Below, piece by piece: positions 8,123 to 16,097 of a stretch of 64,000 nt of DNA. The notes beneath the pieces were generated by a model that was not told the DNA's origin, ran no database searches, and saw only the letters and a program-made list of their open reading frames with translations. The position numbers and the translations under genes are program-made. The DNA is taken from assembly GCF_002008365.1 (NCBI RefSeq), contig NZ_MRDL01000046.1, positions 349,007-413,006 on the forward strand, given 5' to 3'. Positions within the stretch are counted from its first letter, which is position 1. Each line of letters opens with the position of its first letter. The stretch comes from Rhizobium leguminosarum bv. viciae USDA 2370 (GTDB lineage Bacteria; Pseudomonadota; Alphaproteobacteria; Rhizobiales; Rhizobiaceae).

Positions 8123-9319
8123 GCGGGCTTTGCCTCTATGCAGGAGGCCGATGATCGCTATCCCCGCCAATCCGGTGACGGCGCTCAGGATCGCGGTTCC
8201 CGAATAACCTGTCACGTAGGTGCCGGTGGCAAAGACCAGCGCGCCGATCCCGGCGCTGGCAAAGATATTGACGGAGATCAGTGCACTGCCGAGCCCCGGC
8301 CGGTCGGAGATCAGATCCTGCAGATAGGTGATCGGAATGCTGATGATCGCCGACGCTCCCATGCCTGCAAGCAAGGTGAGCGCATAGAGGTGCCACGGCT
8401 CGGAGGCAAAGCCGAGCAGGCTGAGGAACACGGCATAGATGATGGTACCAGCGGCAAGCGCCGTCATCTGGCCGGCCTTCCGCGCGATTCGCGACCAGAC
8501 GATGATGAAGACGACTTCCAGCAATGCGACGATGCCAACGAGAATGCCGACGTCACTCAGCCTGCCATGTGCAGCACCAGTGGCAATCAATGGCAGAAGG
8601 GCGTCATTGAGATGCAGCGTGCTGGTGATGAGCGCCACTCCGCAAATATGCGCCGAGATGCGCGGCGAAACCACCTGGCGAAGCGCGCCGAGATAGCTGA
8701 GATGATGAGCCGCCGCCATCTCCGTTCCCGCCCGCTTCGGCAGGGCGAAGACGATGATCCCCTGGCAGAGCAGACAGGAAATGCTGGCAAAAAGGTAGGC
8801 TGGCAGCATGCTCGATGCGCCAGACAGCAGCAAGCCGGTTACCCCTGGGATCAGCACCCAGGACAGCGAGATCATGGCGCGCACGCCGGAGTTGGCCGTC
8901 ACCATGTCGCTTCGGTTCATGCCGTGCATCGCCGCGCGCGCATTGGCAAACAGCAGCGAGTTCAGCGCCCCGTAGATCGGCAGCGGCAGCAACCCGCTGA
9001 TGACGAATATGGCCGCAGTCGGAAAGGCGTAGACCATGCCGTAGCCGACGATGCCGAACAGGCAGGCGCCGATCATCGTCGACCGGTACTCGCCAAGCCG
9101 GTCGGCGAGATTGCCGAGCAGAATGCTGATGACGACGTTCACCGCCGCCGAGACGAAACTCAGGAACGAATAGAGGCCGTCGCTCAAGCCCAATTCGCGG
9201 ATACCCACGACCGAACGGTAAGGTGCGGTCATCGCCCCCGCCATTCCGAAGGTGAAAATGGCGATCATGCTGGCGCGGATCGCCGGAGTGCGGAAGACGT
9301 CGGGAAAAAGTCGGCTCAT
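8120..9319 (-). CDS. MFS transporter, sugar-efflux-like
   Basis: Inner-membrane carrier of 399 residues with twelve predicted helices in two halves. It has the loop-2/3 motif GNLADRLGEYRS (an MFS A-motif) and the N-terminal segment FGMAGAMTAPYRSVVGI, which resembles SetA/SotA sugar efflux proteins. It lies upstream of a ROK regulator in the same direction, suggesting a sugar or glycoside substrate. The stop codon is supplied by the adjacent interspersed repeat. Substrate and direction of transport are inferred only. Confidence 0.82.
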   Translation of the reverse strand: MSRLFPDVFRTPAIRASMIAIFTFGMAGAMTAPYRSVVGIRELGLSDGLYSFLSFVSAAVNVVISILLGNLADRLGEYRSTMIGACLFGIVGYGMVYAFPTAAIFVISGLLPLPIYGALNSLLFANARAAMHGMNRSDMVTANSGVRAMISLSWVLIPGVTGLLLSGASSMLPAYLFASISCLLCQGIIVFALPKRAGTEMAAAHHLSYLGALRQVVSPRISAHICGVALITSTLHLNDALLPLIATGAAHGRLSDVGILVGIVALLEVVFIIVWSRIARKAGQMTALAAGTIIYAVFLSLLGFASEPWHLYALTLLAGMGASAIISIPITYLQDLISDRPGLGSALISVNIFASAGIGALVFATGTYVTGYSGTAILSAVTGLAGIAIIGLLHRGKAR

Positions 9320-9371
9320 GCGGTCATCGATCAGAAGTAAGCCGGCTTCACAACCTGCTCCTCTCGTCTTC

Positions 9372-9479
9372 CTCTAGAGAAATTCCAGGAAAAGTGCGAA
9401 GCGGTTTTTCGTCCGGAATTGCGTAAAAACAAAAAGTTAGAGCGGTTCTGCGCTTCCATGAAAAGTTGAACCGCTCTAG
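9372..9479. repeat. Rhizobium interspersed repeat, inverted copy 2
   Basis: Inverted relative of 6632-6736: CTCTAGAGAAATTCCAGGAA begins it and CGTCCGGAATTGCG matches the complement of the first copy. The right half (AGAGCGGTTCTGC to AACCGCTCTAG) differs from copy 1 and forms its own hairpin. The two copies enclose the ROK-MFS pair head to head. Confidence 0.7.
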
Positions 9480-9482
9480 GTT

Positions 9483-10259
9483 TCAGTAATGTTCCGATTG
9501 CGAGAAGGTTCGCGCGAGCTCGGCCTGGCCGGCCGTGAGGCCGCAATCGACAGGCAGGCAGACGCCGGTGATGGCTGCGGCCTGGGGGCCGGCAAGGAAG
9601 GCCACGGCATTGGCAACATCTTTGGGATCGACGACGCGCTGCAGCGGATACCAGCGGCGCGCTTCCTCGAAAACGTTGGGATTGGCTGCCGCGCGTGCTT
9701 CCCAGGCCTGCGTCTTCACCGTGCCGGGTGCGACGGCGTTGGACCGGATGCCGAACTTGCCGTATTCAACGGCGACCAGCCGGGTGAAATGCAGAAGGCC
9801 GGCCTTGGCGACGCTATAGGCCGGGTGTCCGAAGACATGCATACCGTTGACCGAGGCGATGTTGACGACGGAACCCTTCGAGGCCTTCAGCATGGGCTCG
9901 AATGTGCGGAAACACAAAAATGCCGCCTCGAGATTGAGCGCATTGTCCGCCCGCCAGATCTCGGGCGTCGTCTCGTGCAGGCTGGTCGCGCGGGCAGCAC
10001 CGGCATTGTTGACCAGGGTTCGAACCACGCCGACCTCCGCAGCGCGCCTTGCCAATTCCGCAATGCTCGTCTCGCTGGTCACATCACATCCGACCGCCAC
10101 GAAGCGATTGTCCGGCCCGAGCCTCGACGCCACGGCAGCCGCAGCCGGAGCATCGATATCGGCGAGCAACACGACATCGTGGTCATCGGCAAGCCGTGCG
10201 GCGATCGCCGCGCCGATATCGCCGGCAGCGCCTGTAATGATGGCTATCGACTGCGTCAT
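9483..10259 (-). CDS. SDR-family oxidoreductase
   Basis: Classical SDR of 258 residues with TGAAGDIG cofactor motif, NNAG, a catalytic Ser in VNIASVNG and YSVAK. The C-terminal segment ITGVCLPVDCGL is the usual SDR ending. The D at the end of beta-2 (LLADID) points to NAD(H) preference. It is the last gene of a RidA-RpiR-SDR unit, 39 bases after the RpiR stop, and the opposite unit encodes MlrC and a D-threonine-aldolase-like enzyme. It probably oxidises a hydroxyl of the compound degraded there; the substrate is unknown. Confidence 0.87.
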   Translation of the reverse strand: MTQSIAIITGAAGDIGAAIAARLADDHDVVLLADIDAPAAAAVASRLGPDNRFVAVGCDVTSETSIAELARRAAEVGVVRTLVNNAGAARATSLHETTPEIWRADNALNLEAAFLCFRTFEPMLKASKGSVVNIASVNGMHVFGHPAYSVAKAGLLHFTRLVAVEYGKFGIRSNAVAPGTVKTQAWEARAAANPNVFEEARRWYPLQRVVDPKDVANAVAFLAGPQAAAITGVCLPVDCGLTAGQAELARTFSQSEHY

Positions 10260-10298
10260 TTCCTGTCGCTCCCGTTCACAACCGGATTCTCATGGGTC

Positions 10299-11162
10299 TC
10301 AATCTCCAAGCAATTGCCGGTCGTCGCCGTCACGGTGAATGACAAGCTGCTGCTTGATACGCCGAAGCGTGGTCGTCGCCTTGGGCTGAACGGCGTAGGC
10401 GACGAGGCTCGACAGGATATCGACCGTCGCGATGTAGGCGATACGCGTCGAGGTCGGGCGATAGATGTTATTGCCCTCGGGAAGGTCGATCGGTACGACG
10501 ATTTCGGCAGCCTTGGCAACCGGGCTTGCCGTCTGTGTCAGGGCGATCGTCTTCACCTTGGCCTGGCGGGCAAGCTCGAAGGCGCGCACCAGCTCGGTAT
10601 TGCGTCCCGAGAAGGACGAGCCGATCACGACATCGCCCGGCCGTGCCGCGGCAGCCATCATCAGCTGCATGCTGTGGTCGGAACTTGCGGTGATGCGAAG
10701 CCCGAGACGGAAGAGCCGGTTCTGGAGCTCGTCGGCGATCATCGACGAATTGCCGCCCGACCCGAACGCATAGATCATATCGGCCTTGGCGATATGCGAA
10801 ACGGCGGCTTCGATCGCCGCAAGATCGAGCGAGCGATGCAGGAGAAAGAGCGCGTTCTGGGCCTTGGTGATGATGTCCTGGGCGACATCGGCCGGATCGG
10901 TGCTTTTCGATTCCGGTTTCAGATAGCGAACGCCGATATGGGCGGTCCGGGCGAGCTGCACCTTGAAGTCGGAAAAGCTCTCGCAACCGAGCCGCCGGCA
11001 AAAGCGGGTGACGGTCGGCGGCGAAACCTCCGCCCGTTCCGCGAGCTCGATGATCGAGGCGTTCACGGCAAACTCGAAATCGTTGACGATGATCTCCGCG
11101 ATGCGGCTCTCGGAGGGAGAGAGCCTGCTCTTGTCTTCCTGCAGCGTTGAAAAGATATCCAA
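10299..11162 (-). CDS. RpiR/MurR-family transcriptional regulator
   Basis: About 287 residues: an N-terminal RpiR helix-turn-helix (LSPSESRIAEIIVNDF ... EVSPPTVTRFCRRLG) and a C-terminal SIS sugar-phosphate-binding domain (FGSGGNSSMIADELQ; GDVVIGSSFSGRNTE). I chose a TTG start at 11162, preceded by GGGGGGA, because it gives the normal family length; upstream starts would overlap the RidA gene. It is co-transcribed with RidA and an SDR and probably controls both divergent units, perhaps through the TGAAA-N4-TTTCA dyad at 11659-11672. Confidence 0.85.
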   Translation of the reverse strand: MDIFSTLQEDKSRLSPSESRIAEIIVNDFEFAVNASIIELAERAEVSPPTVTRFCRRLGCESFSDFKVQLARTAHIGVRYLKPESKSTDPADVAQDIITKAQNALFLLHRSLDLAAIEAAVSHIAKADMIYAFGSGGNSSMIADELQNRLFRLGLRITASSDHSMQLMMAAAARPGDVVIGSSFSGRNTELVRAFELARQAKVKTIALTQTASPVAKAAEIVVPIDLPEGNNIYRPTSTRIAYIATVDILSSLVAYAVQPKATTTLRRIKQQLVIHRDGDDRQLLGD

Positions 11163-11184
11163 GCCCGTCCCCCCCAATGGTTCT

Positions 11185-11574
11185 CTATTTACCCTTCTTC
11201 TTATAGGCCACGCAGTCGATCTCAACCTTGCAATCAACCATCATCGACGATTGCACACAGGCGCGCGCCGGTGGATGTTCGCCGAAATACTCCTGATAGA
11301 TCTTATTGAAGGTCCAGAAGTCGCGCGGATCGTCGAGCCAGACGCCGACGCGCACGATGTCCTCGACGCCGTATCCGGCCTCATCGAGGATCGCCAGAAC
11401 ATTGGCAATCGTCTTGTGGGTCTGGGCAACGATGTTGCCGTCGATGATTTCGCCATCTTCCATCGCAACCTGCCCGGAAACATACAGCCATCCGTCGGCT
11501 TCGACCGCACGCGCGAAAGGCAGCGCCTTGCCGCCGGCGCCCGTTTGAACAGTGCCATAGCGCTTGATGGGCAT
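11185..11574 (-). CDS. RidA-family enamine/imine deaminase
   Basis: RidA/YjgF proteins hydrolyse reactive 2-aminoacrylate-type enamines and imines released by PLP enzymes. The 129-residue protein has the core VSGQVAMEDGEIIDGNIVAQT and a C-terminal Arg followed by VQSSMMVDCKVEIDCVA that matches the ligand pocket of the family. ATG at 11574 has AAGGA upstream. It is the first gene of the minus-strand unit, opposite a PLP-enzyme gene, which fits a role in clearing intermediates of that pathway. Confidence 0.88.
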   Translation of the reverse strand: MPIKRYGTVQTGAGGKALPFARAVEADGWLYVSGQVAMEDGEIIDGNIVAQTHKTIANVLAILDEAGYGVEDIVRVGVWLDDPRDFWTFNKIYQEYFGEHPPARACVQSSMMVDCKVEIDCVAYKKKGK

Positions 11575-11658
11575 GCTGAAGTCCTTGCAAATTATTTTCT
11601 TGATAAGTTGACAAATGACCATAGAAAGCAGAATTTGACCAGTGAAAAACGCGATTTA

Positions 11659-11672
11659 TGAAAAGAATTTCA
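11659..11672. promoter_or_regulatory. Candidate RpiR operator
   Basis: Inverted repeat TGAAA-AGAA-TTTCA in the divergent promoter region between the RidA-RpiR-SDR unit and the NTF2-like/MlrC unit, 14 bases before the ATG at 11686. A similar dyad, TATGAAA-N5-TTTCATA, lies upstream of the sugar transporter operon (21713-21731). Assignment to RpiR is inferred from position. Confidence 0.4.
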
Positions 11673-11685
11673 ATCCGGGGCAGAT

Positions 11686-12168
11686 ATGCGCGATCCTTTC
11701 AAGAACCCTTTCCCCTCCGACAGTGCCCGGCATGCCATCTGGGAAATGCTCGTTCCGCGCGATATCGATGCCTTTCTCGCCGCCGATTGGTCGATGGTGG
11801 CTGGTGATTTCGTGGAAGAGGGCTTCATCGGCATCGATGGCCGAAAGGAAGTCAGCCCCGACAAGTGGCGCCTCGCATTTCCGACGCTGTCTGCCTATCG
11901 CCAGGAATGGCTGAGGCAGGCGCAGGATTTCGCCCAACAGAGTTTCGCGGAAGATGCGCGCACGGCGATCTTCACCACGACGACGCTGGAAGATATCGAA
12001 ATCGAAGGCGACACGGCGCTCGTCCGCAAGAAATTCGACGGCGGCATTTCCAAGCCTGACGGCACCCGAGACGTCATGCAATGGCAGACGCTCTATTATT
12101 GCAGGCTTCACCAAGGACGCTGGAAAATCTCAGGTTTCACCGGCTACCTGCCGAACCCGATGGGTTGA
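11686..12168 (+). CDS. NTF2/SnoaL-like protein of unknown function
   Basis: A 160-residue soluble protein with the general look of an NTF2-like alpha+beta barrel: a helical N-terminal half with Trp/Phe-rich helices (WSMVAGDFVEEGFIGIDG) and a C-terminal sheet ending in GRWKISGFTGYLPNP. Such domains act as small enzymes or ligand-binding proteins. It is the first gene of the MlrC/D-threonine-aldolase-like unit, 30 bases before MlrC. No catalytic residues can be assigned. Ribosome binding site is weak (GGGGCAG). Confidence 0.7.
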   Translation: MRDPFKNPFPSDSARHAIWEMLVPRDIDAFLAADWSMVAGDFVEEGFIGIDGRKEVSPDKWRLAFPTLSAYRQEWLRQAQDFAQQSFAEDARTAIFTTTTLEDIEIEGDTALVRKKFDGGISKPDGTRDVMQWQTLYYCRLHQGRWKISGFTGYLPNPMG

Positions 12169-12198
12169 CGCAGGGCCGACAACACGAAGGCCACTTTC

Positions 12199-13674
12199 TT
12201 GCGCATTTTCACGGCAGCACTGGCGACCGAGACCAACACCTTTTCCCCGATCTGCGTGGATCGTCGCGCATTCGAAGCGTCGCTTTATGCCCCGCCCGGC
12301 CAACATCCCGAAACACCGACACTCTGCACCGCGCCGATCACCGTCGGAAGGCGCGTCACTGCTGAAAAGGGTTGGGAGCTGATCGAAGGAACCGCCACCT
12401 GGGCCGACCCCGCAGGCCTCGTCAACCGGACGACCTACGAGGAATTGCGTGACGAAATTCTCGGTCAACTCCGCGCGGCAATGCCTGTCGACGCGGTTGT
12501 CATGGGCCTGCACGGCGCCATGGTGGCGGCCGGATACGAGGATACGGAAGGCGATCTTCTCTCGCGCATCCGCCAGATCGTCGGGCCTGATGTGCTCATC
12601 TGCGCCGAACTCGATCCGCACAGCCATCTCACGGCAAAACGGGTCGCTGCACTCGATTTCGCGGTCTATTTCAAGGAGTTTCCGCACACCGACTTCGTCG
12701 ACCGCGCCGAGGACCTCTGGCGCATCGCGGTCGAAACGCTCGAAGGCCGGATCAAGCCTGTTATGTCGGTGTTCGACTGCAAGATGATCGACGTCTTCCC
12801 GACATCGCGCGAGCCCATGCGCTCCTTCGTCGACAAGATCATGCAGATCGAGAAGGATGATCCGGACGTCCTGTCGATCTCCGTGGTCCACGGCTTCATG
12901 GTGGGCGACGTTCCTGAAATGGGAACGAAGCTGCTTGTCGTGACTGACAATAAGCCGGAAAAGGGCGCGGCTTTGGCGCGCGAACTCGGCCTCGAGCTGT
13001 TTTCGAAGCGCGGCACCTTCATGGTCCCGCAGATCGACGAGAAGGAAGCCGTCTCACGCGCGATGACCGCCACCGCATGGCCTGTTGTCATTACCGACGT
13101 CTGGGATAATCCGGGCGGCGGCACGGCAGGCGATGCGACTGTCATTCTCGGGGAGCTCATGGCCCGCGGCGTCACCAGTGCTGCGATTGGCACCATCTGG
13201 GATCCGGTCGCCGTCCAGATTTGTTTTGCAGCGGGCGAGGGGGCAGAAATTCCGCTGCGCTTCGGCGCCAAGTCGGCGCCCGGCACTGGCAACCCCATCG
13301 ACGGCACCGTGAAGGTCGTCAAGCTGGTGAACAATGCCGAGATGCAGTTCGGCGAGAGCCTCGCACCTTTCGGCGATGCCGCACATATCGTCCTCAACGG
13401 CATCGACATCATCCTCAATTCGACTCGCGCCCAAAGCTTCGACCCGAGCCTGTTTTCGGTGATGGGTATCGATCCCGCCAGGCAGAAGATCCTGGTGATC
13501 AAATCCACCAACCACTTCTTCGCCTCCTTCTCGAAGATTGCGGCGGAAATCCTTTACTGCTCTGCCGGAACGCCCTATCCCAATAATCCGGCGACGACGC
13601 CGTACCAGCGGGCACCGAAGACCATATGGCCGATCGTCGCCGATCCACATGGAACAGAACGCGGAGCCGCCTAG
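12199..13674 (+). CDS. M81-family (MlrC-like) metallopeptidase
   Basis: A 491-residue homologue of MlrC, the last enzyme of microcystin degradation in sphingomonads, but widespread in soil bacteria where the natural substrates are small unusual peptides or amino acid derivatives. Family segments: ATETNTFSP at the N-terminus, MGLHGAMV near residue 111, ELDPHSHLT near 138 and WDNPGGGTAGD near 303. It starts with TTG at 12199, eight bases after GAAGG; no in-frame ATG lies close. The next gene begins on the base after its TAG stop, so the two are translationally coupled. No signal peptide, so cytoplasmic. Confidence 0.88.
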   Translation: MRIFTAALATETNTFSPICVDRRAFEASLYAPPGQHPETPTLCTAPITVGRRVTAEKGWELIEGTATWADPAGLVNRTTYEELRDEILGQLRAAMPVDAVVMGLHGAMVAAGYEDTEGDLLSRIRQIVGPDVLICAELDPHSHLTAKRVAALDFAVYFKEFPHTDFVDRAEDLWRIAVETLEGRIKPVMSVFDCKMIDVFPTSREPMRSFVDKIMQIEKDDPDVLSISVVHGFMVGDVPEMGTKLLVVTDNKPEKGAALARELGLELFSKRGTFMVPQIDEKEAVSRAMTATAWPVVITDVWDNPGGGTAGDATVILGELMARGVTSAAIGTIWDPVAVQICFAAGEGAEIPLRFGAKSAPGTGNPIDGTVKVVKLVNNAEMQFGESLAPFGDAAHIVLNGIDIILNSTRAQSFDPSLFSVMGIDPARQKILVIKSTNHFFASFSKIAAEILYCSAGTPYPNNPATTPYQRAPKTIWPIVADPHGTERGAA

Positions 13675-14775
13675 ATGCCTGATGCCAGGTTTGCCGTCGT
13701 CGCCAAGGCAGGAGACAGGATCGCCGATCTCTCGACGCCGCGTCCTGTGATCGACGAAGACCGGCTGGCAGCGAACATAAGCCGCGTTCAATCCTATATG
13801 GATCAGCACGGGCTGAATTTTCGCCCGCATATCAAGACCCACAAGATCCCGGCCCTGGCCGTCGCGCAGGTTGCCGCCGGTGCCAAGGGCATCAATTGCC
13901 AGAAGGTGACGGAAGCCGAAGTCTTTGCCGCAGCCGGCTTCGAGGACATCCTCATCACCTTCAACATCCTCGGACCGCAGAAGCTCGAGCGCCTGGCCAA
14001 GTTGAACGAGAGAATTTCGGCCCTCAAGGTCGTCGCCGACAGCGAAGTGACGGTCGACGGGCTCGCAGCGCATTTCTCCGGCCACAAGCCGCTTACAGTC
14101 CTGGTCGAATGCGATACGGGCGGCGGCCGCTGCGGCGTGCAGACATCAGGAGAAGCGGCCTCGCTCGCCAAGCGGATTGCCGCGGCCGACGGTCTGGAGT
14201 TTGGCGGCATCGTGACCTACCCGAAGCCGCAATCGGCGGCCGCCGTGGAAGCCTTCATCGCCGAAACGCTGCGACAGCTGACATCGGAAGGCATTGACTG
14301 CCCGATCGTCAGCAATGGCGGAACGCCGAGCCTCTTCGAGGCGCATCTCGTCACCTCGGCCACGGAACACCGCGCCGGCACCTATATCTACAACGATCGC
14401 CAGATGGTGCGCATGGGCCATTGCACCGAGGACGATTGCGCCATGCATGTGCTGGCAACCGTCGTGTCGCGGCCAAACGCCGACCGCGCCGTTATCGATG
14501 CCGGCTCGAAGGCTCTGACATCGGATCTTCAGGGTTTTAGCGATTACGGATTGATCGTCGGTTATCCCCAAGCGCGGATCAGCAGCCTCTCGGAAGAGCA
14601 TGGCGTCATCGACCTTTCGAACTGCGCCGGCCCCCGACCACAGATCGGCGAGAAGCTCTTCATCATCCCGAACCACACCTGCGTGGTGTCCAACCTGTTC
14701 GATACGATGGTCTTCCACCGGGGCGGCATCGTCACCCGCGTCGAAGAGGTCGCGGCCCGCGGCCTCGTCTGGTAG
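13675..14775 (+). CDS. D-threonine aldolase / DSD1-like PLP enzyme
   Basis: A fold-type III PLP enzyme of 366 residues. The alanine-racemase-like N-terminal barrel carries RPHIKTHK with the presumed PLP Lys54, and the C-terminal D-serine-dehydratase-like domain carries the metal-ligand segment NHTCVVSN. Members cleave D-3-hydroxy amino acids to glycine plus aldehyde, or deaminate D-serine. The gene directly follows the MlrC stop codon. With MlrC, RidA and an SDR nearby, a pathway for a D-amino-acid-containing compound is plausible. The exact substrate is unknown. Confidence 0.85.
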   Translation: MPDARFAVVAKAGDRIADLSTPRPVIDEDRLAANISRVQSYMDQHGLNFRPHIKTHKIPALAVAQVAAGAKGINCQKVTEAEVFAAAGFEDILITFNILGPQKLERLAKLNERISALKVVADSEVTVDGLAAHFSGHKPLTVLVECDTGGGRCGVQTSGEAASLAKRIAAADGLEFGGIVTYPKPQSAAAVEAFIAETLRQLTSEGIDCPIVSNGGTPSLFEAHLVTSATEHRAGTYIYNDRQMVRMGHCTEDDCAMHVLATVVSRPNADRAVIDAGSKALTSDLQGFSDYGLIVGYPQARISSLSEEHGVIDLSNCAGPRPQIGEKLFIIPNHTCVVSNLFDTMVFHRGGIVTRVEEVAARGLVW

Positions 14776-15080
14776 GAGCCGGTTCCGGTTGAGGGTGAAG
14801 TGGCCCTGATCGCCGAAGGTATCGGTATTAGCAACGAGTATCAGAACACGTGCGCGCGGCGGGTGACCTCGTTGCGCCTATGGCGGACATAGACTCAACG
14901 GACGAGTGTCCGCTTTGGAGTCGTTAGCAGGCGGACCGCTTTCGGAGAGCAGGCGGCTCGAAGGTCCGCTTTTGACCCGCAGCAGACGATTTATTGCTGC
15001 TGCCGCCGCGGTGCATAATCTCGGATGACCGGTACACGGCATGAAAAGTTCGGGACGCTTGCGCTACCTGCGCGAGTAGG
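14776..15080. other. Intergenic stretch without a gene
   Basis: About 300 bases between the D-threonine-aldolase-like gene and the ArsR operator. I see no convincing reading frame. It contains a small dyad CGGAC-GAGT-GTCCG (14899-14912) and several further GCGGAC/GTCCGC copies. The last 25 bases are the likely promoter of the ArsR gene. Confidence 0.6.
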
Positions 15081-15112
15081 TTAGATACTGAACTAGATGG
15101 TTCAGTATCTAA
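15081..15112. promoter_or_regulatory. ArsR operator covering the start codon
   Basis: Perfect inverted repeat: TTAGATACTGAAC (15081-15093), spacer TAGATG, GTTCAGTATCTAA (15100-15112). The ATG of the ArsR gene (15097-15099) lies in the spacer, so the right arm encodes the first residues after Met (VQYL). There is no Shine-Dalgarno sequence upstream. A -10-like GATACT at 15084-15089 would place the transcript start at or next to the ATG, so a leaderless, autorepressed mRNA is likely. Confidence 0.75.
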
Positions 15113-15450
15113 GTCCTCCCCTCGATCTCTCGTTTGCGGCGCTATCCGATGCGACCCGCCGCGGGATCATCGATCAGCTTGGGCGAGGGGACGCGTCGAT
15201 TACCAGTCTCGCGGATAAGTTCCAGATGACGCTGACCGGCATGAAGAAGCACATCCAGGTTCTCGAGCGGGCGGGGCTCGTCGTCACACAGAAGGTCGGA
15301 CGGGTGAGAACCTGCAAGCTCGGGAAACGCGGCCTCAAGGCGGAGGCCGAATGGATCGAGGCGCATCGCAAGCTCTTCGAAGCCCGCTTCAAAGCATTGG
15401 ACGAAATCATCAGAGAAATGAAACGGGAGGGAAGCGATGACTCAAGTTAA
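15097..15450 (+). CDS. ArsR-family transcriptional regulator
   Basis: A 117-residue winged-helix repressor of the ArsR superfamily without the metal-binding cysteines (the ELCVCDL motif is absent). The segment LSFAALSDATRRGIIDQLG and the recognition helix TLTGMKKHIQVLERAGLV are characteristic of the subgroup paired with SRPBCC/AHA1 proteins. The start at 15097 gives the N-terminus MVQYLS, as in many relatives. It overlaps the SRPBCC gene by 14 bases, so the two are co-translated, and it probably binds the palindrome that spans its own start codon. Confidence 0.9.
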   Translation: MVQYLSPPLDLSFAALSDATRRGIIDQLGRGDASITSLADKFQMTLTGMKKHIQVLERAGLVVTQKVGRVRTCKLGKRGLKAEAEWIEAHRKLFEARFKALDEIIREMKREGSDDSS

Positions 15451-15937
15451 CATTGCAGGTGGTGCGCAGAACCGCACGTCAGTCGAGCGCAGAGGGGATC
15501 GCGAACTCGTCGTAACGCGGACATTCAATGCGCCGCCGAGCACGGTTTACAGGGCGTGGAGCCAGCCCGAGCTGTTCCAACGTTGGTGGGTGCCAAAATC
15601 GGTATCCGGCGTTTCGCTCGTATCGTGCGATATGGACGTCCGTACCGGCGGCAAATATCGGCTGGAATTCGGCTCCGGCGGTTCGGACACCATGGCCTTC
15701 TATGGCAAGTATCTCGAGGTGGTGCCGAACGAGCGCATCGTCTGGACCAACGACGAGGGCGAAGAGGGCGCGATCACGACCGTGACCTTCGAGGACCAAG
15801 GCGGAAGGACACTACTGAATTTCCACGAGGTCTATCCGTCCAAGGAGGCGCTTGAGGAAGCACTACAGGGCTCGGCGGCCGCATTGCCGGAGCAGCTGGA
15901 GCAGCTCGACGAATTGCTTTCCAGCATAGGCGAGTAG
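15437..15937 (+). CDS. SRPBCC (AHA1-like) domain protein
   Basis: A 166-residue START-like ligand-binding domain of the AHSA1 subgroup. Visible hallmarks are VTRTFNAPPSTVYRAWSQPELFQRWW, the DVRTGGKYRLEF turn and the PNERIVWTN strand. Such proteins bind hydrophobic small molecules in a deep cavity and are nearly always next to an ArsR regulator, as here with a 14-base overlap. The function is unknown: it could be a ligand sensor, a chaperone-like factor or an enzyme. Confidence 0.87.
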   Translation: MTQVNIAGGAQNRTSVERRGDRELVVTRTFNAPPSTVYRAWSQPELFQRWWVPKSVSGVSLVSCDMDVRTGGKYRLEFGSGGSDTMAFYGKYLEVVPNERIVWTNDEGEEGAITTVTFEDQGGRTLLNFHEVYPSKEALEEALQGSAAALPEQLEQLDELLSSIGE

Positions 15938-16097
15938 CGCGGGTCGGGAGACTCGCCCCGGGGAACGTCTGCACATAGGGATTCGTGAAATTCCCCGGCT
16001 GGGTAATATCTGCCGGCCGGCAGCCGTAATTGCCTCGCGTCTCATCGCCCCTGGACTCGACCCTGCAGGACAAACCGCCGACACAGAACCAGTCGGT

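Noticed and set aside
16010..16023. Perfect palindrome CTGCCGGCCGGCAG after the sugar ATPase gene
   Set aside because: It has no loop and no T-run; GC-rich self-complementary words of this size are expected by chance in such DNA, so I do not call it a terminator.
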